Source: Ulota crispa
Lineage: Eukaryota; Streptophyta; Bryopsida; Orthotrichales; Orthotrichaceae
Length of the DNA: 64,000 nt
Direction: 5' to 3'
NCBI GenBank assembly: GCA_963920765.1
Contig: OY987248.1
Span: 17,208,539-17,272,538 of the forward strand
The translations under genes and the position numbers were made by a program. Of this stretch, positions 24,558 to 36,179 are shown one piece after another. Under the pieces are notes generated by a model. The model worked only from the letters and a program-made list of their open reading frames with translations. It had not been told where the DNA came from and did not search any database. The number at the start of each line of letters is the position of its first letter. Within the stretch, counting starts at the first letter, position 1.

Positions 24558-25486
24558 CTCCTAAAGGAGTGAACCATTTTTTCAATGAAAATCACTCAAA
24601 ACTGTCACTTTTGGGGGGTTAGTAAGAAGGTAATTTTTTTTTAAAATTTGGGAAATCCAACTATAGGATCTTGTCCTAAACTGGATTAGGTACTTGTGGA
24701 AAAAAATCAGGTCATTCCAGATGGACATGAGTGAGATATTTACATCTAAAGTGAAAAGAAAAGTTTTTTTTCATGTTGCCCCAAAATTTCAGAAGCCTTT
24801 GACCATTTTTACATGAAAATAATTGCTTTATGCAACTTTGCACTTTATTTTTCCCATGTAGGAGATCAAGTTAGCTATGTGTGGGAGAATTTTCAAATCA
24901 ATTGGAACTACACAACACATGGGAAAAATCAGTAAATAAAAAGAAATAGAGAATGAGTCAAATCACTAAATTGTTAAGAATTTTATTATTAAAATGAAAA
25001 TTGCAAATCCCAATTGTCAAAATGTTGTGATAAGCAATCTACTTCCTTTGGTTTAATTTTTTTTCCAAAATAAATAAAATTGAGTAAAATAAAGGACTTC
25101 AAAGTTTATTTTAGAGTAGAGAATCCATAATTGCCCGCAAACAAAAACTCCTCATAACTTTGATCTCATTGATTGAAATTGAATGATTCAAAGCTTCTCA
25201 CCTATAAATAAAATCTAAAGAAAAAATTTCAAATTTTAATTTTAAAAAAATTAATTTTTAAAGAAGTTTTTGGGCTGCTCGAGTAGGCAGTCCTCCTCAA
25301 ATCTTCAAAAATTCTTGTGTAATTTCTTTAATAATTGTCGGAATGAGGAAAAAATTAGATGTCCAAGTAGATCTTTGAATTTCCCACCTTCAATAAAAGT
25401 TTCAGAAAATCACACAAAGTAATTTATCCAAAGGTACATGCCCAAACTCCCACCTGTCCCTCAAAGGGACAACAGTCCTTTAGGGG
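24558..25486. mobile_element. TTAA-family element, 929 bp, inverted relative of 15429-16365
   Basis: The right end CCTTTAGGGG is followed by TTAA (25487-25490). The left end CTCCTAAAGG is preceded by TGAA, a one-base decay of TTAA. Interior blocks match the reverse complement of 15429-16365, such as CCATAATTGCCCGCAAA against CAATTATGG text, and the GGCTGC / GGCAG motif. Confidence 0.8.
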
Positions 25487-25639
25487 TTAAATAATTATAT
25501 TTTAATAAGATGTGACAATGACCTTGGGGTCAAATTTTGACTTCACATTGTTTAAAAGGAACCAATTTTTGGAATTGGGGCGGTGTTAAATCTTGTTTTT
25601 AAATATCCAAATATTATAAAATTTGGCCTTGACCCCTAA

Positions 25640-25866
25640 CCCCTAAGCGCCCGGAGTTGTTTTAGGGTTTAGGAGAAAATGGGGGGTTTAATGGCCACCA
25701 GAGCTTGGAAAATTATATCCAAAAAAAGTGAACGGATTTGAAAAAGGACTACCTTCTTTGCTGATGGGGACCAGCCACAATTGTTTTTGCCGTATAAACC
25801 AAGAGAAAAAGTGAGATCAAGTTGAGATCTTCAACGACAAGATCCTGTCGCTAGGGCGCTTAAGGG
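25640..25866. mobile_element. TTAA-family MITE (GCGCC subtype), 227 bp
   Basis: Left end CCCCTAAGCGCCCGG after CTAA; right end TAGGGCGCTTAAGGG before TTAA (25867-25870). It also has a small hairpin near the right end (GACAAGATCCTGTC). Confidence 0.7.
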
Positions 25867-25870
25867 TTAA

Positions 25871-28800
25871 AATTCCATACATCCAAAAAGTGAAATCGCC
25901 TTGGTCAACCCTATTTGTAACTTTCAAGATATCAATTTTTGGTATGTAGTTCAAACCAAGAAAATAAAGCTTGATGAGTTTCCTTTCAATTCCATATATA
26001 ATTTTTGAAAAATGTCAAAAATCAAAAGAGTTTTTGCCATTGAAAGCTCCAAGTGTTAGAATCCAAATAACACAATATGGCATATTTTTCATTCATATTT
26101 TCTACTCTTTAATTATATTTTGAATTTACACTACAAAATTATGTTTCTTATTCTACCGTTCATTTATGATAGAAATTATAGATTTTTTTAATAGATATTG
26201 TAATTGATATGATTTTATTTCCACACATAGCTTAAAAAAATCACAATAATTCAAATTTTCCATCAAATTTATTGAAAAAAAATGTTAATAGAAAATGAAT
26301 GTGTCTTCCAATAAAAAATATCAAAATTCTATAAATCAATTAAATATAAGGATAAACTTGGTTTGATAGTCAATTTTGACTTTAAATTCTTTATTGTGGT
26401 TGTTTTGGGTGTAAAAAATAAAATAACCACTTGAAATTTTTTCACACTAATCTTTAATGTTGCTTGTACCTCTCAAGAAAAGTTCAAGTAATTTGGATTT
26501 TTTTTGCTATTTTAACTTATTTAAGTTCAATTTTTGAAAAAAAAACGATAACAATTACAAATTTTCATGAAACAAATTGAAATCTCTTACACTGATATAT
26601 CATTCATAGTTTGAAGTAATAAAAATATAAAAGTGTTGTTTGAACACATTTTAAAAGACAAAATTAAACTTAGACATGAAGTTTGACCATTTCAAAATGG
26701 ACCAGGTCCTTTAGGGGTTAATGTAAAGGCCTTGATGTTATCTTCTAACAAAAAAACAATGAGATGTCAGCGTTATAAGTGCCATACGTTAGAAATTGTC
26801 CTTGATTTGTAATGCAAAGCTGCCCTAACTTAGCATGAGCATTGCAATCTCTAAGAGCATCCACACACTTACGGGTTCAAGGTCTAACATTAGCCATACT
26901 TAGATGATGAGTGTTCGAAGTCCTTCAAAATATTCTTATGGCACTTAGTCCTAAAGTGTCAAGCAATGGTTCCTCAAATCACTTTTCATCTTAAGTTTAA
27001 TGAGATTTGTCATGTACTTCGATTAGTACACAATCAGTTGCTTATTTATGAGACACATATAGTGAACAAGGGTGGGACAAGAAATTTGAGAAGTAGTAAA
27101 AATCAAATGTGAATTTTTAGCGCATCAAGTTTAGCAAGTAAGGCTGTGGATGTTTTTAAATTATAACTCATCTCAATTATTCCATGACAAAAAAGTCATA
27201 AATCATGACCAGTTAGTCAAGAGAAATTTACCATTGGGCCATTTTATCAACAAAACTCAAGTTATTTATGGTTACTATACCTTGCACTAATAAAGCTAAA
27301 TTAGGCTAGTTCAAGAGATAAGTAACTTTGCTAAGCGCATTAATAAAGTAGTTCATAATACTTCATGCTAGTTCAACATGTAATGAAGGGCCACAATTTT
27401 TGATTCTATCTCAATTAATGTGACTGTATTAACCAAAATTCAAGAAGATTTACCAAGCACATAAACCAACAAAAGAATGTACAAAGGATGTTGTATTGTA
27501 GGGGTTTTGCCACCAAGTTGCTACTTGTGGGGCAAAAAACATTGTACCCAAAATCCATCTTGGAAAACTATAAATAATGGGATGCATGTCATAATTTCAT
27601 CTTATTTATGCAATAGATTTACCCAAATTAGTGGGAAAAGAACTAGCACTATTCAAAATCTTTTATTAGTTGTATTAACTTATGTAGGAACCTAGTTTGG
27701 TCACTTCAATTTGCAAAATAGTAATCGAGGTGGAAGGCTTGGAAACCAATTCAAAGTTCTATAAGCATTCCTTGACACAATGGTAAATGTTGGATTCAAA
27801 GCCGTGCACGTTGGAATTTTTAATGCAAGCAATAAAAAATGTGGACGCTTTCAGACCCTTTTACCATACGGACTTCAAAAATTCATAACTGATTCCACAA
27901 GTGCTCAAAAAATATGAAACTAGTTGAGTTAGATCCAAAACCGCATAATCGCTAAATAGTAATGACTTAGTATATAGCATTGGATAAGTTGTAAGGCTCC
28001 TAAGAGGAAACCTTTTATTTATTTACGTACAAGGATAAATACCACCATTTTGTTTGTTTTCGAAAATAGTTATTGTTTATTTCCTTCCACAACAATTTTA
28101 TGTCATTAGACTAAAACAAGGTTTTTGAAAGCCAAACGCAAATTTATTAAATTTCTCAAATTTAATCTTCTAATAAAAAAATTCCAAACTTAAATGTTTG
28201 TTTGCCAGGTGGAAAATACAAGATTTTTCCACCCCATGCCCACAAACTAGCGTGTGGGATATACAAAGTTAATAGTAACTTGCCATGGCTTTCTTATCAT
28301 TATATCTTAAGTGCCGGGGTGGGTCAACTCAAATACACGGTCCCATTGTATTTGTATGGGATGATTTTTGTCCCCTTTGGCGTTTAAAGGTTAAAGAGAA
28401 GTCTGCAATCAAAATGTGGTAATAGACATAAATACTTTTCAACAAAATTTTGTATAATATTGCATTTAAAAATATGAAAACATTTTCTTCTAATAATTAT
28501 TATCCTTTCTATGAATTTTTATTAGTTGCATTTGGCAAAAGATTCTAAACTATTCTTAGATAAGGGCTGTCTTGTGAGTGGGGAATGCTATTTCATGAGT
28601 GGGGATCTATGAGTTGTGAGCCGGGAGCCAAGATTTATTGTCAAAATAATCAATTCCACTTATAAATGTGTACATTGGGTCCTAGAATTGTGCATTTTAA
28701 ACAACTATCTCTTGAAGAACTTGTTGTTTTTTAATTATCCCATTGATTTTGAGTTGAGAATTCATTTTTGCTCACAAAATCTAAAATCTGTGCTCATGGC

Positions 28801-29339
28801 TCACCATTTTATGCTCACCAAATTCCATTGTCAGTCAACTTGGCCATCTATCACTTTCCAAAGTCAAAACCCCTTGTGTGTATTATTTGTAAGCAGTTAT
28901 GTGAGCATCTTGCTAAGCAGCTTCGTTTTCAAAAAAAAAAAGAGAAAAAAAACTCAAGGGTTGCGGCCAAATGCATCATTCTCTTCCACCAAACATTCCT
29001 ATGCAATAGGGAGCAAGAGTTCCATTTAAGCCAAAAATATAATCACCTTTGGAAATGATTATGCGCCATAAAATGTTTATAAGTTGTAATACAAGTGTTT
29101 ATATAGGAAAAAGTGATATGTAATATAAATACAAGATTGTCACAGTGTAGAATCTGCGAGAACAAACACATCTTTTTTTAGAAATCACAATGCTCTTTAT
29201 ATTCATTCACAAGTTGTGGGTAGGCTTTTGCAACCCCAGGAAAACTACATTTATGACATTTTCATGTGCCATATGAGTTTTTTTGTGAACATTGTGTTAG
29301 TGTTTGATTAGGGTGGATTCCCTCAGAAAAGTGTCAACC
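25871..29339. other. AT-rich, no gene; orphan TTAA-family ends
   Basis: No supported gene. CCTTTAGGGG followed by TTAA at 26708-26721 and GCGTTTAAAGG followed by TTAA near 28380-28393 look like right ends of further TTAA-family elements whose left ends I could not identify. The open frame 28616-29029 has no domain and contains a low-complexity Lys run. Confidence 0.5.
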
Positions 29340-30206
29340 GTACAGTCGGGTACAGTAAACATTGATTTGAGCTAGTTAGCTTTTTTATTAAAACATGGAA
29401 TATAATTGGTCCATGTTGGCAGGAAAAAATATTATTGCATCTTTATGCAATAAAAAGCAAGTACACCAAATTTTAGTTTCTAAAAACCAAAATTTTATTT
29501 TTGGTGAATTGTTTTGTAAGAAATCCATGGTTTTATATGATAATTTATTGAAAATATAGGTGATGAATTTTTGAGATTTGATTCCATGGACATGTAGGAA
29601 GTATCTATATGCACATCTTCCATGCTAAAACAAACCCCCTTAAGTAACAAAAACTAAACCACTAAAATATTCAATGAAACTTGTGATAGGTCCAAATTTT
29701 TGTAAAATACATAGTTTTCTATGAAAATCAAATTCTGCTGTTTGACTCAAATATTGTGATTAAATTTGTATCTCTAAACATCATATTTTGTTTACTTGAT
29801 GAAAAGCTAGTAAAAAAATAAAAATATGTATTTTACAAAATTTGGGCCTATCACAAGTTTCATTGAATCTTTTACTGGTTTAGTTTTTGTTACTTAAGGG
29901 GGTTTATTTTAGCATGGAAGATGTACACATATATGCTTCCTACATGTCCATGGAATCAAATCTCAAAAATTCGTCACCTATATTTTCAATAAATTATCAC
30001 ATAAAACCATGAATTTCTTACAAAACCATTTACCAAAAATAAAATTTTGATTTTTAGGAACAAAAATTTCGTGTACTTACTTTTTATTGCATAGAGATGC
30101 AATGATATTTTTTCCTACCAACATGGACCAATTATACTCCATGTTTTAATTAAAAAGGTGACTGACTCAAATCAAGAATTCATATGTTTACTATACCCGA
30201 CTGTAC
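29340..30206. mobile_element. Large foldback element, 867 bp
   Basis: The left arm (29340 to about 29730) and right arm (about 29820 to 30206) are inverted copies nearly along their whole length. They begin GTACAGTCGGGTACAGTAAA and, on the other strand, GTACAGTCGGGTATAGTAAA. The loop is about 90 bp. Landmarks: GGACCAATTAT, GACATGTAGGAAG and CCTATCACAAGTTTC. There is no coding capacity. The flanks do not show an obvious target duplication. Confidence 0.85.
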
Positions 30207-31129
30207 AAGAACTATCATATATGTTTGTCCTAGAAAAAATACCACTAAAAATTTGTGTGTATTCTGTAAAAACAGATTACACTTAATGCAATTTACATCA
30301 TCATTTATGAAAACAAGTATCTTGTGTTTTTGGTTATAAAACTTTCAATACTTATTGTTTCGTAGGTAACTTCATATTTTATGATTTTGGTGAATAGTTT
30401 TTACTTGGACTTGGTGAATAATGCTAAAGGTATTACATATGTTAAGAAGTCCTTTGATCATTTTTTGAGTTGTGATGTGATAGAATTGGTTCTTGCGTAA
30501 ATTGTAAGTTGAAATGTGATCTACAAAAACCAATGATTTTGAATTTTGTTGTATTGGAGAATGAATAGGATTATAAAATTCATATAAAACTTAGAAGGTA
30601 TAAGGTTTGAGTAAACAACTCTGGATTCACATTAGTGTCTAAAATTAATTGGATTCCTCAATTTTGGGATATAAAATGAATTTATTAAACGTTGGATGCT
30701 AGCCATTGTATACTTTAGTGTACCTTTATTGATATGGAGGACATCCACACAAAAACCAAAATTGAGTTTCCTTTTGAAGTTTCGTTACGTCTTCTTCTTG
30801 CAATTGTCCAATAGATTTTGATTGGGAGCCTAAAAGAAAACAAGGAGGTTCTTTCAAAGAACAAAACCTTCTAAGATCTTGTTCGTACAAAGAATTTTCA
30901 AAGAAAGCATAATATGGGAAACGAAGTCATAAAACATGATGTCATCATCTTGTTACATGGGTTGAAGATAGCCTATAGATTTATTTGACCTCTATGTATA
31001 CACATGAAAATTCATATAATTGCAAAAAGTAATAATTTCTGATCTTCTTAATTTAGGGGATTTATAAGTGCACTCCGAAGGTTTGATATATGCATACGGG
31101 TGGGGTTAATTTTAGATATTTACCATCAA

Positions 31130-31864
31130 GGTAGTTGCAAGAAATACTTCACAGCTTTGTCTCAAACACCTTTAAAATCGGTAGTACTAGGTAATACTAT
31201 GAGTTTTTGAAATAATTTTTTTTAAAATAAAACAAAATATGAAAAGTTTGTAAAATACTTAAAATAGCATACTTGTGAAAATTCAAACCTAGAAAAAATT
31301 TATTCTAAAAGTTACGCACAAAAATAGAGGGACATAGATTACCAACAAAAAGGCAATTTATTTTTCTTTTTTGGAAAATAGTAAAAAAGTCAAAAAAATA
31401 AAACAAAAAATGGCCATTGGTGATCACTTTCATTATCATGGGCTAATACAATTGATTGTCAAAAAAAAATTTTGACCTTGCACTAGTGGAGGGAGACAGG
31501 TTACTCACTTTGAGTGAATGGCCAGGACAAAGAAATAGGAATTTTCCAAAACTAGTTTACAAATACCTGTAACTCTTACTCTTTAACAACTATCCTCATT
31601 TGTGGCCCTAAATTCAAATTTTATGACCCAGTGTAGTACTAAAAACCACCAAAACAGCAAAAGTAGACAAATTATCTAAAACCCAAAAAAATACTACAAT
31701 AATTTTAAAAATACTTAAAAATTAGGGAACGTTTGCAACTTTGATGTTCACATTGTTCTAAAATTTTAGGTCAAATGATCTTTTGAAGCAAAAGATACAA
31801 CACTAAAACATGTTGTTGAGGTAGTAGGGGACAAAATGTAGTACACCCGTTTCTTGCAATCACC
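31130..31864. mobile_element. GGTAGTTGCAA element, copy 2 (735 bp), nested
   Basis: Left end GGTAGTTGCAAGAAA; right end reverse-complemented GGTGATTGCAAGAAA. CATCAA is duplicated exactly at both junctions (31124-31129 and 31865-31870). Uninterrupted relatives of the host MITE (35038 on) keep one ACCATCAA there, so the insertion site is confirmed. The interior matches 11972-12682. No transposase; superfamily unclear. Confidence 0.8.
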
Positions 31865-32163
31865 CATCAACAAGCTAAATTTGGAAAAATATATTTAGAT
31901 TTGGATTTAGAGACCTAGATTTAGTCTAGAATCACAAAAAGGATACAATTAGACAACATTTAGTGGAAAAGCTTAGGTTTTTTTTACAGATAAGGGTAAA
32001 AGTAATAATTTGGCCCCTCACTAAGCTTTTCCATTTGGTATTGTTCAATGGTATCCTTCTTTGTGATTTTAGACTAAATCAAGATCTCTAAATCCAAATT
32101 TGAATTCAATATTTCTAAAGTCAGCTTGTTGATGGCAATAAAATATCTAAATGTACTCCGCGG

Positions 32164-32535
32164 GTGTGCATGTATCAAACCCTAGGTGTGCATATATCAA
32201 ACCCTAAGTGTGCATATATCAAACCTTAGGTGTGCATATATCAAACCCTAGGTGTGCATATATCAAACCTTAGGTGTGCATATATCAAACCCTAGGTGTG
32301 CATATATCAAACCCTAGGTGTGCATATATCAAACCCTAGGTGTGCATATATCAAACCCTAGGTGTGCATATATCAAACCCTAGGTGTGCATATATCAAAC
32401 CCTAGGTGTGCATATATCAAACCCTAGGTGTGCATATATCAAACCCTAGGTGTGCATATATCAAACCCTAGGTGTGCATATATCAAACCCCAAATGTGCA
32501 CATATCAAACCTCGGATGTGTACATATCAATTCCC
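32164..32535. repeat. 22 bp minisatellite, 17 units, with telo-box-like core
   Basis: Each unit is GTGTGCATATATC followed by AAACCCTAG. Units start every 22 bp from 32164 to 32516 without spacing change. By eye 12 units contain exact AAACCCTA; units 3 and 5 have CCTTA, and the last three drift towards the MITE terminus. Neighbouring units are almost identical, so expansion is recent relative to the host MITE. Confidence 0.95.
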
Positions 32536-33807
32536 TTAATTTAATGACATATTACACTAATATTTTCTTGACATGAAAAATCTTCAAACAAAAAAAAATC
32601 AACACTCCTACAATCATCCAATAACAATTGCCAAGATATAAGACAATATTTAATAAAGTTTGAAATTTGTGTCTATTGTGACTCCCATTATCATGCTTAT
32701 AAACTATTAACTCACTTTGATATGAATACCTAATTATTTTTGAAGGCAAATAAGATGAAATTCAATTTTCCTGAAATTGTTTAGTAAGGCAAGAAACCCC
32801 ATCATGCACCTCAATGTTGCAAGATACAAATGAGCAAAATGTATAGAATGAAATTCAATATAGATGTGCAATAATAGAGTACATTATAAATGTGTAATAT
32901 TGAAAAGGCACAATATTGGAGCATATTAGACACGTGTAATATTAAAGCACACGATAAGTATGCAATATCAAGGCACACCTAGGAGAAATATGTAAGATAT
33001 TAGTAGGGTTTTTTTTCTTGTCGAATTTTTGCCTAAAGCTTACTTCAAATTAACCCTAGCGACCATTACACTACAAAAATCAAGTGAAAAAGTGGATGAA
33101 ATAGCCACCTTTCTCTCCTTCCATAAATATTCAGTTTGTCATATTTTGGATGAAAGTAGCTTATATTAGTAAACTTATTGAATGAAAATGCACATATGGT
33201 TCATTCATTCCAAATTTAGATAATTTTTCTTTACTTGCCTACATTTTGGGGTGGCATTTGCACTAAAGTATACAGACCCATTTTTGACCGTTTAAGGGTT
33301 TAGGATATCTTAAGGTCTTGGAAAATTGAGGAAAAAATTATGTAGTGTTAGCCTTTCAACAAGCTATTGTGAGACATAATTTTTGAGGAAAAAAGTGTTG
33401 TAGATTATTTTATATTAAAGGGCAAAGTTGTAACTCATTGGGTCCTTATTTGCAACTCTAAACTAACCTTGAAACTGCTTGGATGTGTTCCAATACATAT
33501 ACTTGACGGTCCTAATCTTGACCCTCTCAAAGCAACTTAGCAACTGACATGTGGCAGAATTTGCTTGTGCAAACAACGTTCACTTCTCCATAACGGGTTC
33601 AGCAGTGTGTGATGAAAACCTCAAAAGTAGGGTGCGGAATGGGTAGCGGTCGAGAATGGGTTTGTCTACCCTACCTTGCCCAAACCAAATTAACCCTAGA
33701 TGTTTGTAGTAATATCAAAAATACTATGGGGTGTTTTAATGTGGAAAAGTACATGGATATTTTCAATGTTTGCTCAAACCAAAAAGTCATCCCCGGGGTG
33801 TTTGTAG
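32536..33807. other. AT-rich, no gene recognised
   Basis: No supported gene. The frame 33609-33815 is open but unrecognised. About 33704-33778 is one copy of a short sequence (AATATCAAAAATACTATGGG and onward) repeated at 34569-34640 and partly at 35806-35845. Confidence 0.5.
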
Positions 33808-33809
33808 TA

Positions 33810-34568
33810 CTGTAGGTTGGGAGCAAATTTGGCAAGTGTTTACTGAATTGATTATTTTTTGAGAAAAAACTAATTTGGCATCAGATTTTATACTCCCTTC
33901 GTTCCAAAATGATCTTCACGTTGACCTTTATTTAGTGTCCCAAAATGATATATTTGTTGGAGGAAGAAGGGAGCTAGCGACACTTGCACGTAGTCCAAAA
34001 GCATGAGCATGCTAACCAATCCCATGCCATCAAGTGAGTGGCCACCGGTGCTCTTCAAAAATCCCTCAAAAATTCAATTTTCAAGCACTTAGAAACTACA
34101 CTTTGAAAACTAATTTGTAACTCAAAATTTCAAAACAATAAGAGGACATCAAACTCTATTTATAGGTCAGTTTTATTTTTAAATGATCCTTTTTTAGCTT
34201 AATCTATAACATTTTGTGTAACAGGAAGATCATTTTGGGACAAAGGGAGTAATTAAACAAGATTAGGCACTTTCATAAAAAGTTGTTATTATTTGGCATT
34301 CAACCAATTTTTTTAGTAGACTTAAGCCTTTTTCTAAGCATCTTCCACTTTCTAAAATTAGCCCTTGGTATAAATTTTGTAGTAGATTGATCCCTCTTCC
34401 AATCAACCTTGACCTTCTGTTGTTAGTTAAGCTCAATGACTTTTATAATATTTGACATTTCAATTTCTTGATTTGTTTGACATTGGGCGTTTTTGGAGAA
34501 TAATTTATAGAATAATGAGGCAAAATTTTGGGGAAATATTTTATGCCAAATTTGCTCTCAACCTACAG
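33810..34568. mobile_element. TA-target transposon (CTGTAGGTTG termini) carrying a nested MITE
   Basis: Left end CTGTAGGTTGGGAGCAAAT; right end reverse-complemented CTGTAGGTTGAGAGCAAAT; TA on both sides. It contains the Stowaway-like insertion at 33893-34249. Without that insertion and one TA it is 400 bp, the length of the uninterrupted relative at 53900-54299. Non-coding; mariner-type by target preference. Confidence 0.8.
33893..34249. mobile_element. Stowaway-like MITE, 357 bp
   Basis: Terminal repeats CTCCCTTCGTTCCAAAATGA and, on the other strand, CTCCCTTTGTCCCAAAATGA, flanked by TA. These are the classical plant Stowaway (Tc1/mariner-derived) termini. The related 53900-54299 element has a single TA at the corresponding place. 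Confidence 0.9.
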
Positions 34569-34654
34569 TAATATCAAAAACACTATGGGGTGTTTCAATA
34601 TGGAAAAACATAGGGATACTTTCGATGTTTTCCTCAAGAACAAGTAGGATCTAC

Positions 34655-34968
34655 GGTAGGAGCAAACATTAGAGTCAATTTAAGGATTTGGAACATGATG
34701 ACTATTAATAAACATTTAGCATATTATAGGATCCCGTTAGCAACAGAAAAATAATGAGTTTGCACTTTCTAATGTATTATTTGGATACTATGAGAATAAG
34801 TTGTGAATTTTTAAAGAGCAAATTGGCATTGTTCCCATAACCAACACTAAAGTTGCATGTTCATATGTTGTGTAAATCCTTGTAATTACATCTATTTACT
34901 TCTACAGATTTTCCAAGATTTTAGAGGTGACACTTATGGGGATACTAACGCTTATGGGTGTTCCTACC
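34655..34968. mobile_element. MITE with GGTAGGAACACCC termini, copy 2
   Basis: Inverted relative of 14159-14464. The right end GGGTGTTCCTACC is well kept; the left end GGTAGGAGCAAACATTAG is diverged. It stands about 10 bp upstream of the tandem foldback MITEs. Confidence 0.7.
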
Positions 34969-34978
34969 TTATGAAAAA

Positions 34979-35384
34979 GGGGATTGATATGTTTACCACA
35001 CCCTTTCAACTTTTCTACCATATCCCAAGGTAAATTTTAGATTTCTACCATCAAATAGTTGAATTTGCAAATTTTGAATTCACATTTGGACTCAGAGACC
35101 ATGATATAGTCTTGAATCATAAAAGGGTTCTAATTGAACAACACCCAGTGAAAAAGCTTATCTTCTTTATAAACAAAAGTAAAAGTAATATTTTTTCCTC
35201 AAGCTAAGCTTTTTCATTGGGTGTTGTTCAATTACAACTTTTTTTTAATGATTCTAAACAAAATCAAGGTCTCTAAGTCCAAATCTAAAATTCTCAAATT
35301 CAGCTTTTTAATGATAGAAATCTAAAATTTACCCTAGAGGTGTGGTACAATAGTTCAAAGGGTGTGGTACACATATTAATTCCC
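34979..35384. mobile_element. GGGGATT foldback MITE, copy 3
   Basis: 406 bp, GGGGATTGATATGTTTACC to GGTACACATATTAATTCCC. The interior has CAACACCCAGTGAAAAAGC and its mirror TTTTTCATTGGGTGTTG. The subterminal TACCACACC-like motif occurs twice, 22 bp apart. It is first of three copies in a row. Confidence 0.85.
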
Positions 35385-35393
35385 TATGGAAAA

Positions 35394-35806
35394 GGGGATT
35401 GATATGTCTACCACACCCTTTCAAGTATTGTACCACACCGCAGGGTAAATTTTAAATTTCTACCATCAAAAAGTTGAATTTGAGAATTTGGAATTCAAAT
35501 TTGGATTTGGAGACTGTGATTTTGTTTGGAACCATAAAAAAAAGGTTGTGATTGAACAGCACCCAATGAAAAAGCTTAGCTTAGGGGAAAATTATTACTT
35601 TTACTTTTGTTTATAAAAAGATAAATTTTTGATTGGGTGTTGTTCAATTAGAACCTTTTTATATGGTTCTAAACTAAATCACGGTCTCTAAGTCCAAATC
35701 TGAAATCCAAATTCTCAAATTCAATTATTTGATGGTAGAAATCAAAAACATACCCCGGGGGTGTGGGTACAATACTTGAAAGGGTGTGGTAGACGCATCA
35801 ATCCCC
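35394..35806. mobile_element. GGGGATT foldback MITE, copy 4
   Basis: 413 bp, GGGGATTGATATGTCTACC to GACGCATCAATCCCC. It lies 9 bp after copy 3 and 39 bp before copy 5, with the spacers containing TATGGAAAA, part of the short flanking repeat described at 33704. Confidence 0.85.
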
Positions 35807-35890
35807 TATGGAAAAACATAGGGACATTTTCAACGATTTCCTTAGGGGGATTGATGTGTGTACCACACCCTTTCAGCTATTCTACCACAT

Positions 35891-35915
35891 CTGGGTTTGA
35901 GTCCCGTCAATCCCA
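35891..35915 (+). pseudogene. trnD-GUC: 3' end of chloroplast trnD-GUC, truncated
   Basis: GGGTTTGAGTCCCG followed by TCAATCCCA matches the T-arm and the 3' acceptor strand of plastid tRNA-Asp, whose 5' strand begins GGGATTG. The rest of the gene is missing: the insertion boundary cuts the 5' side of the T stem. It is tail to tail with the ycf2 fragment. Confidence 0.7.
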
Positions 35916-36179
35916 AAATATTTAATTAAACTAAATTAATTAATTTTAATAAAAATTTGTTAATATTTTTTTTTTACTTTTTATTAAACTAATTTAAATA
36001 GGTTTTTTTTATTACTAAATAACAAATATCCAAATCACTAGTAAAAAGAAATGGTGTTAAAAACAGTATTTTTTTAACATCATTTCTTTTTATTAATATA
36101 TTAAATTCAATTAACTATTTTTAATTTTAAAATGTATAAAATAAAAAAAAGTAACTTTTAATTCATTTTGTTAATTAGA

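Larger units (their letters stand above)
31056..32535. mobile_element. GGGGATT foldback MITE, copy 2, with nested insertion and 22 bp array
   Basis: Starts GGGGATTTATAAGTG and ends CATATCAATTCCC. Its left arm is cut at ACCATCAA by the element at 31130-31864. The rest of the interior (GGATTTAGAGACC and GTATTGTTCAATGG) resumes after it. The right subterminal region has expanded into the 17-unit array at 32164-32535. It is a sequence variant of the copies at 9513 and 34979-41057. Confidence 0.75.

Noticed and set aside
14667-26721. Plain TA target (mariner) for the CCCCTAAAGG family
   Set aside because: If the target were TA, the T before and A after should vary; nearly every well-kept end shows all four bases TTAA.
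28616-29058. Possible small genes in two overlapping plus-strand frames
   Set aside because: They overlap in different frames, show no domain and include a low-complexity Lys run; no splice partner was found.
32164-32535. Interstitial telomere sequence
   Set aside because: AAACCCTA occurs once per 22 bp unit with unrelated sequence between; true plant telomere repeat would be contiguous CCCTAAA units.
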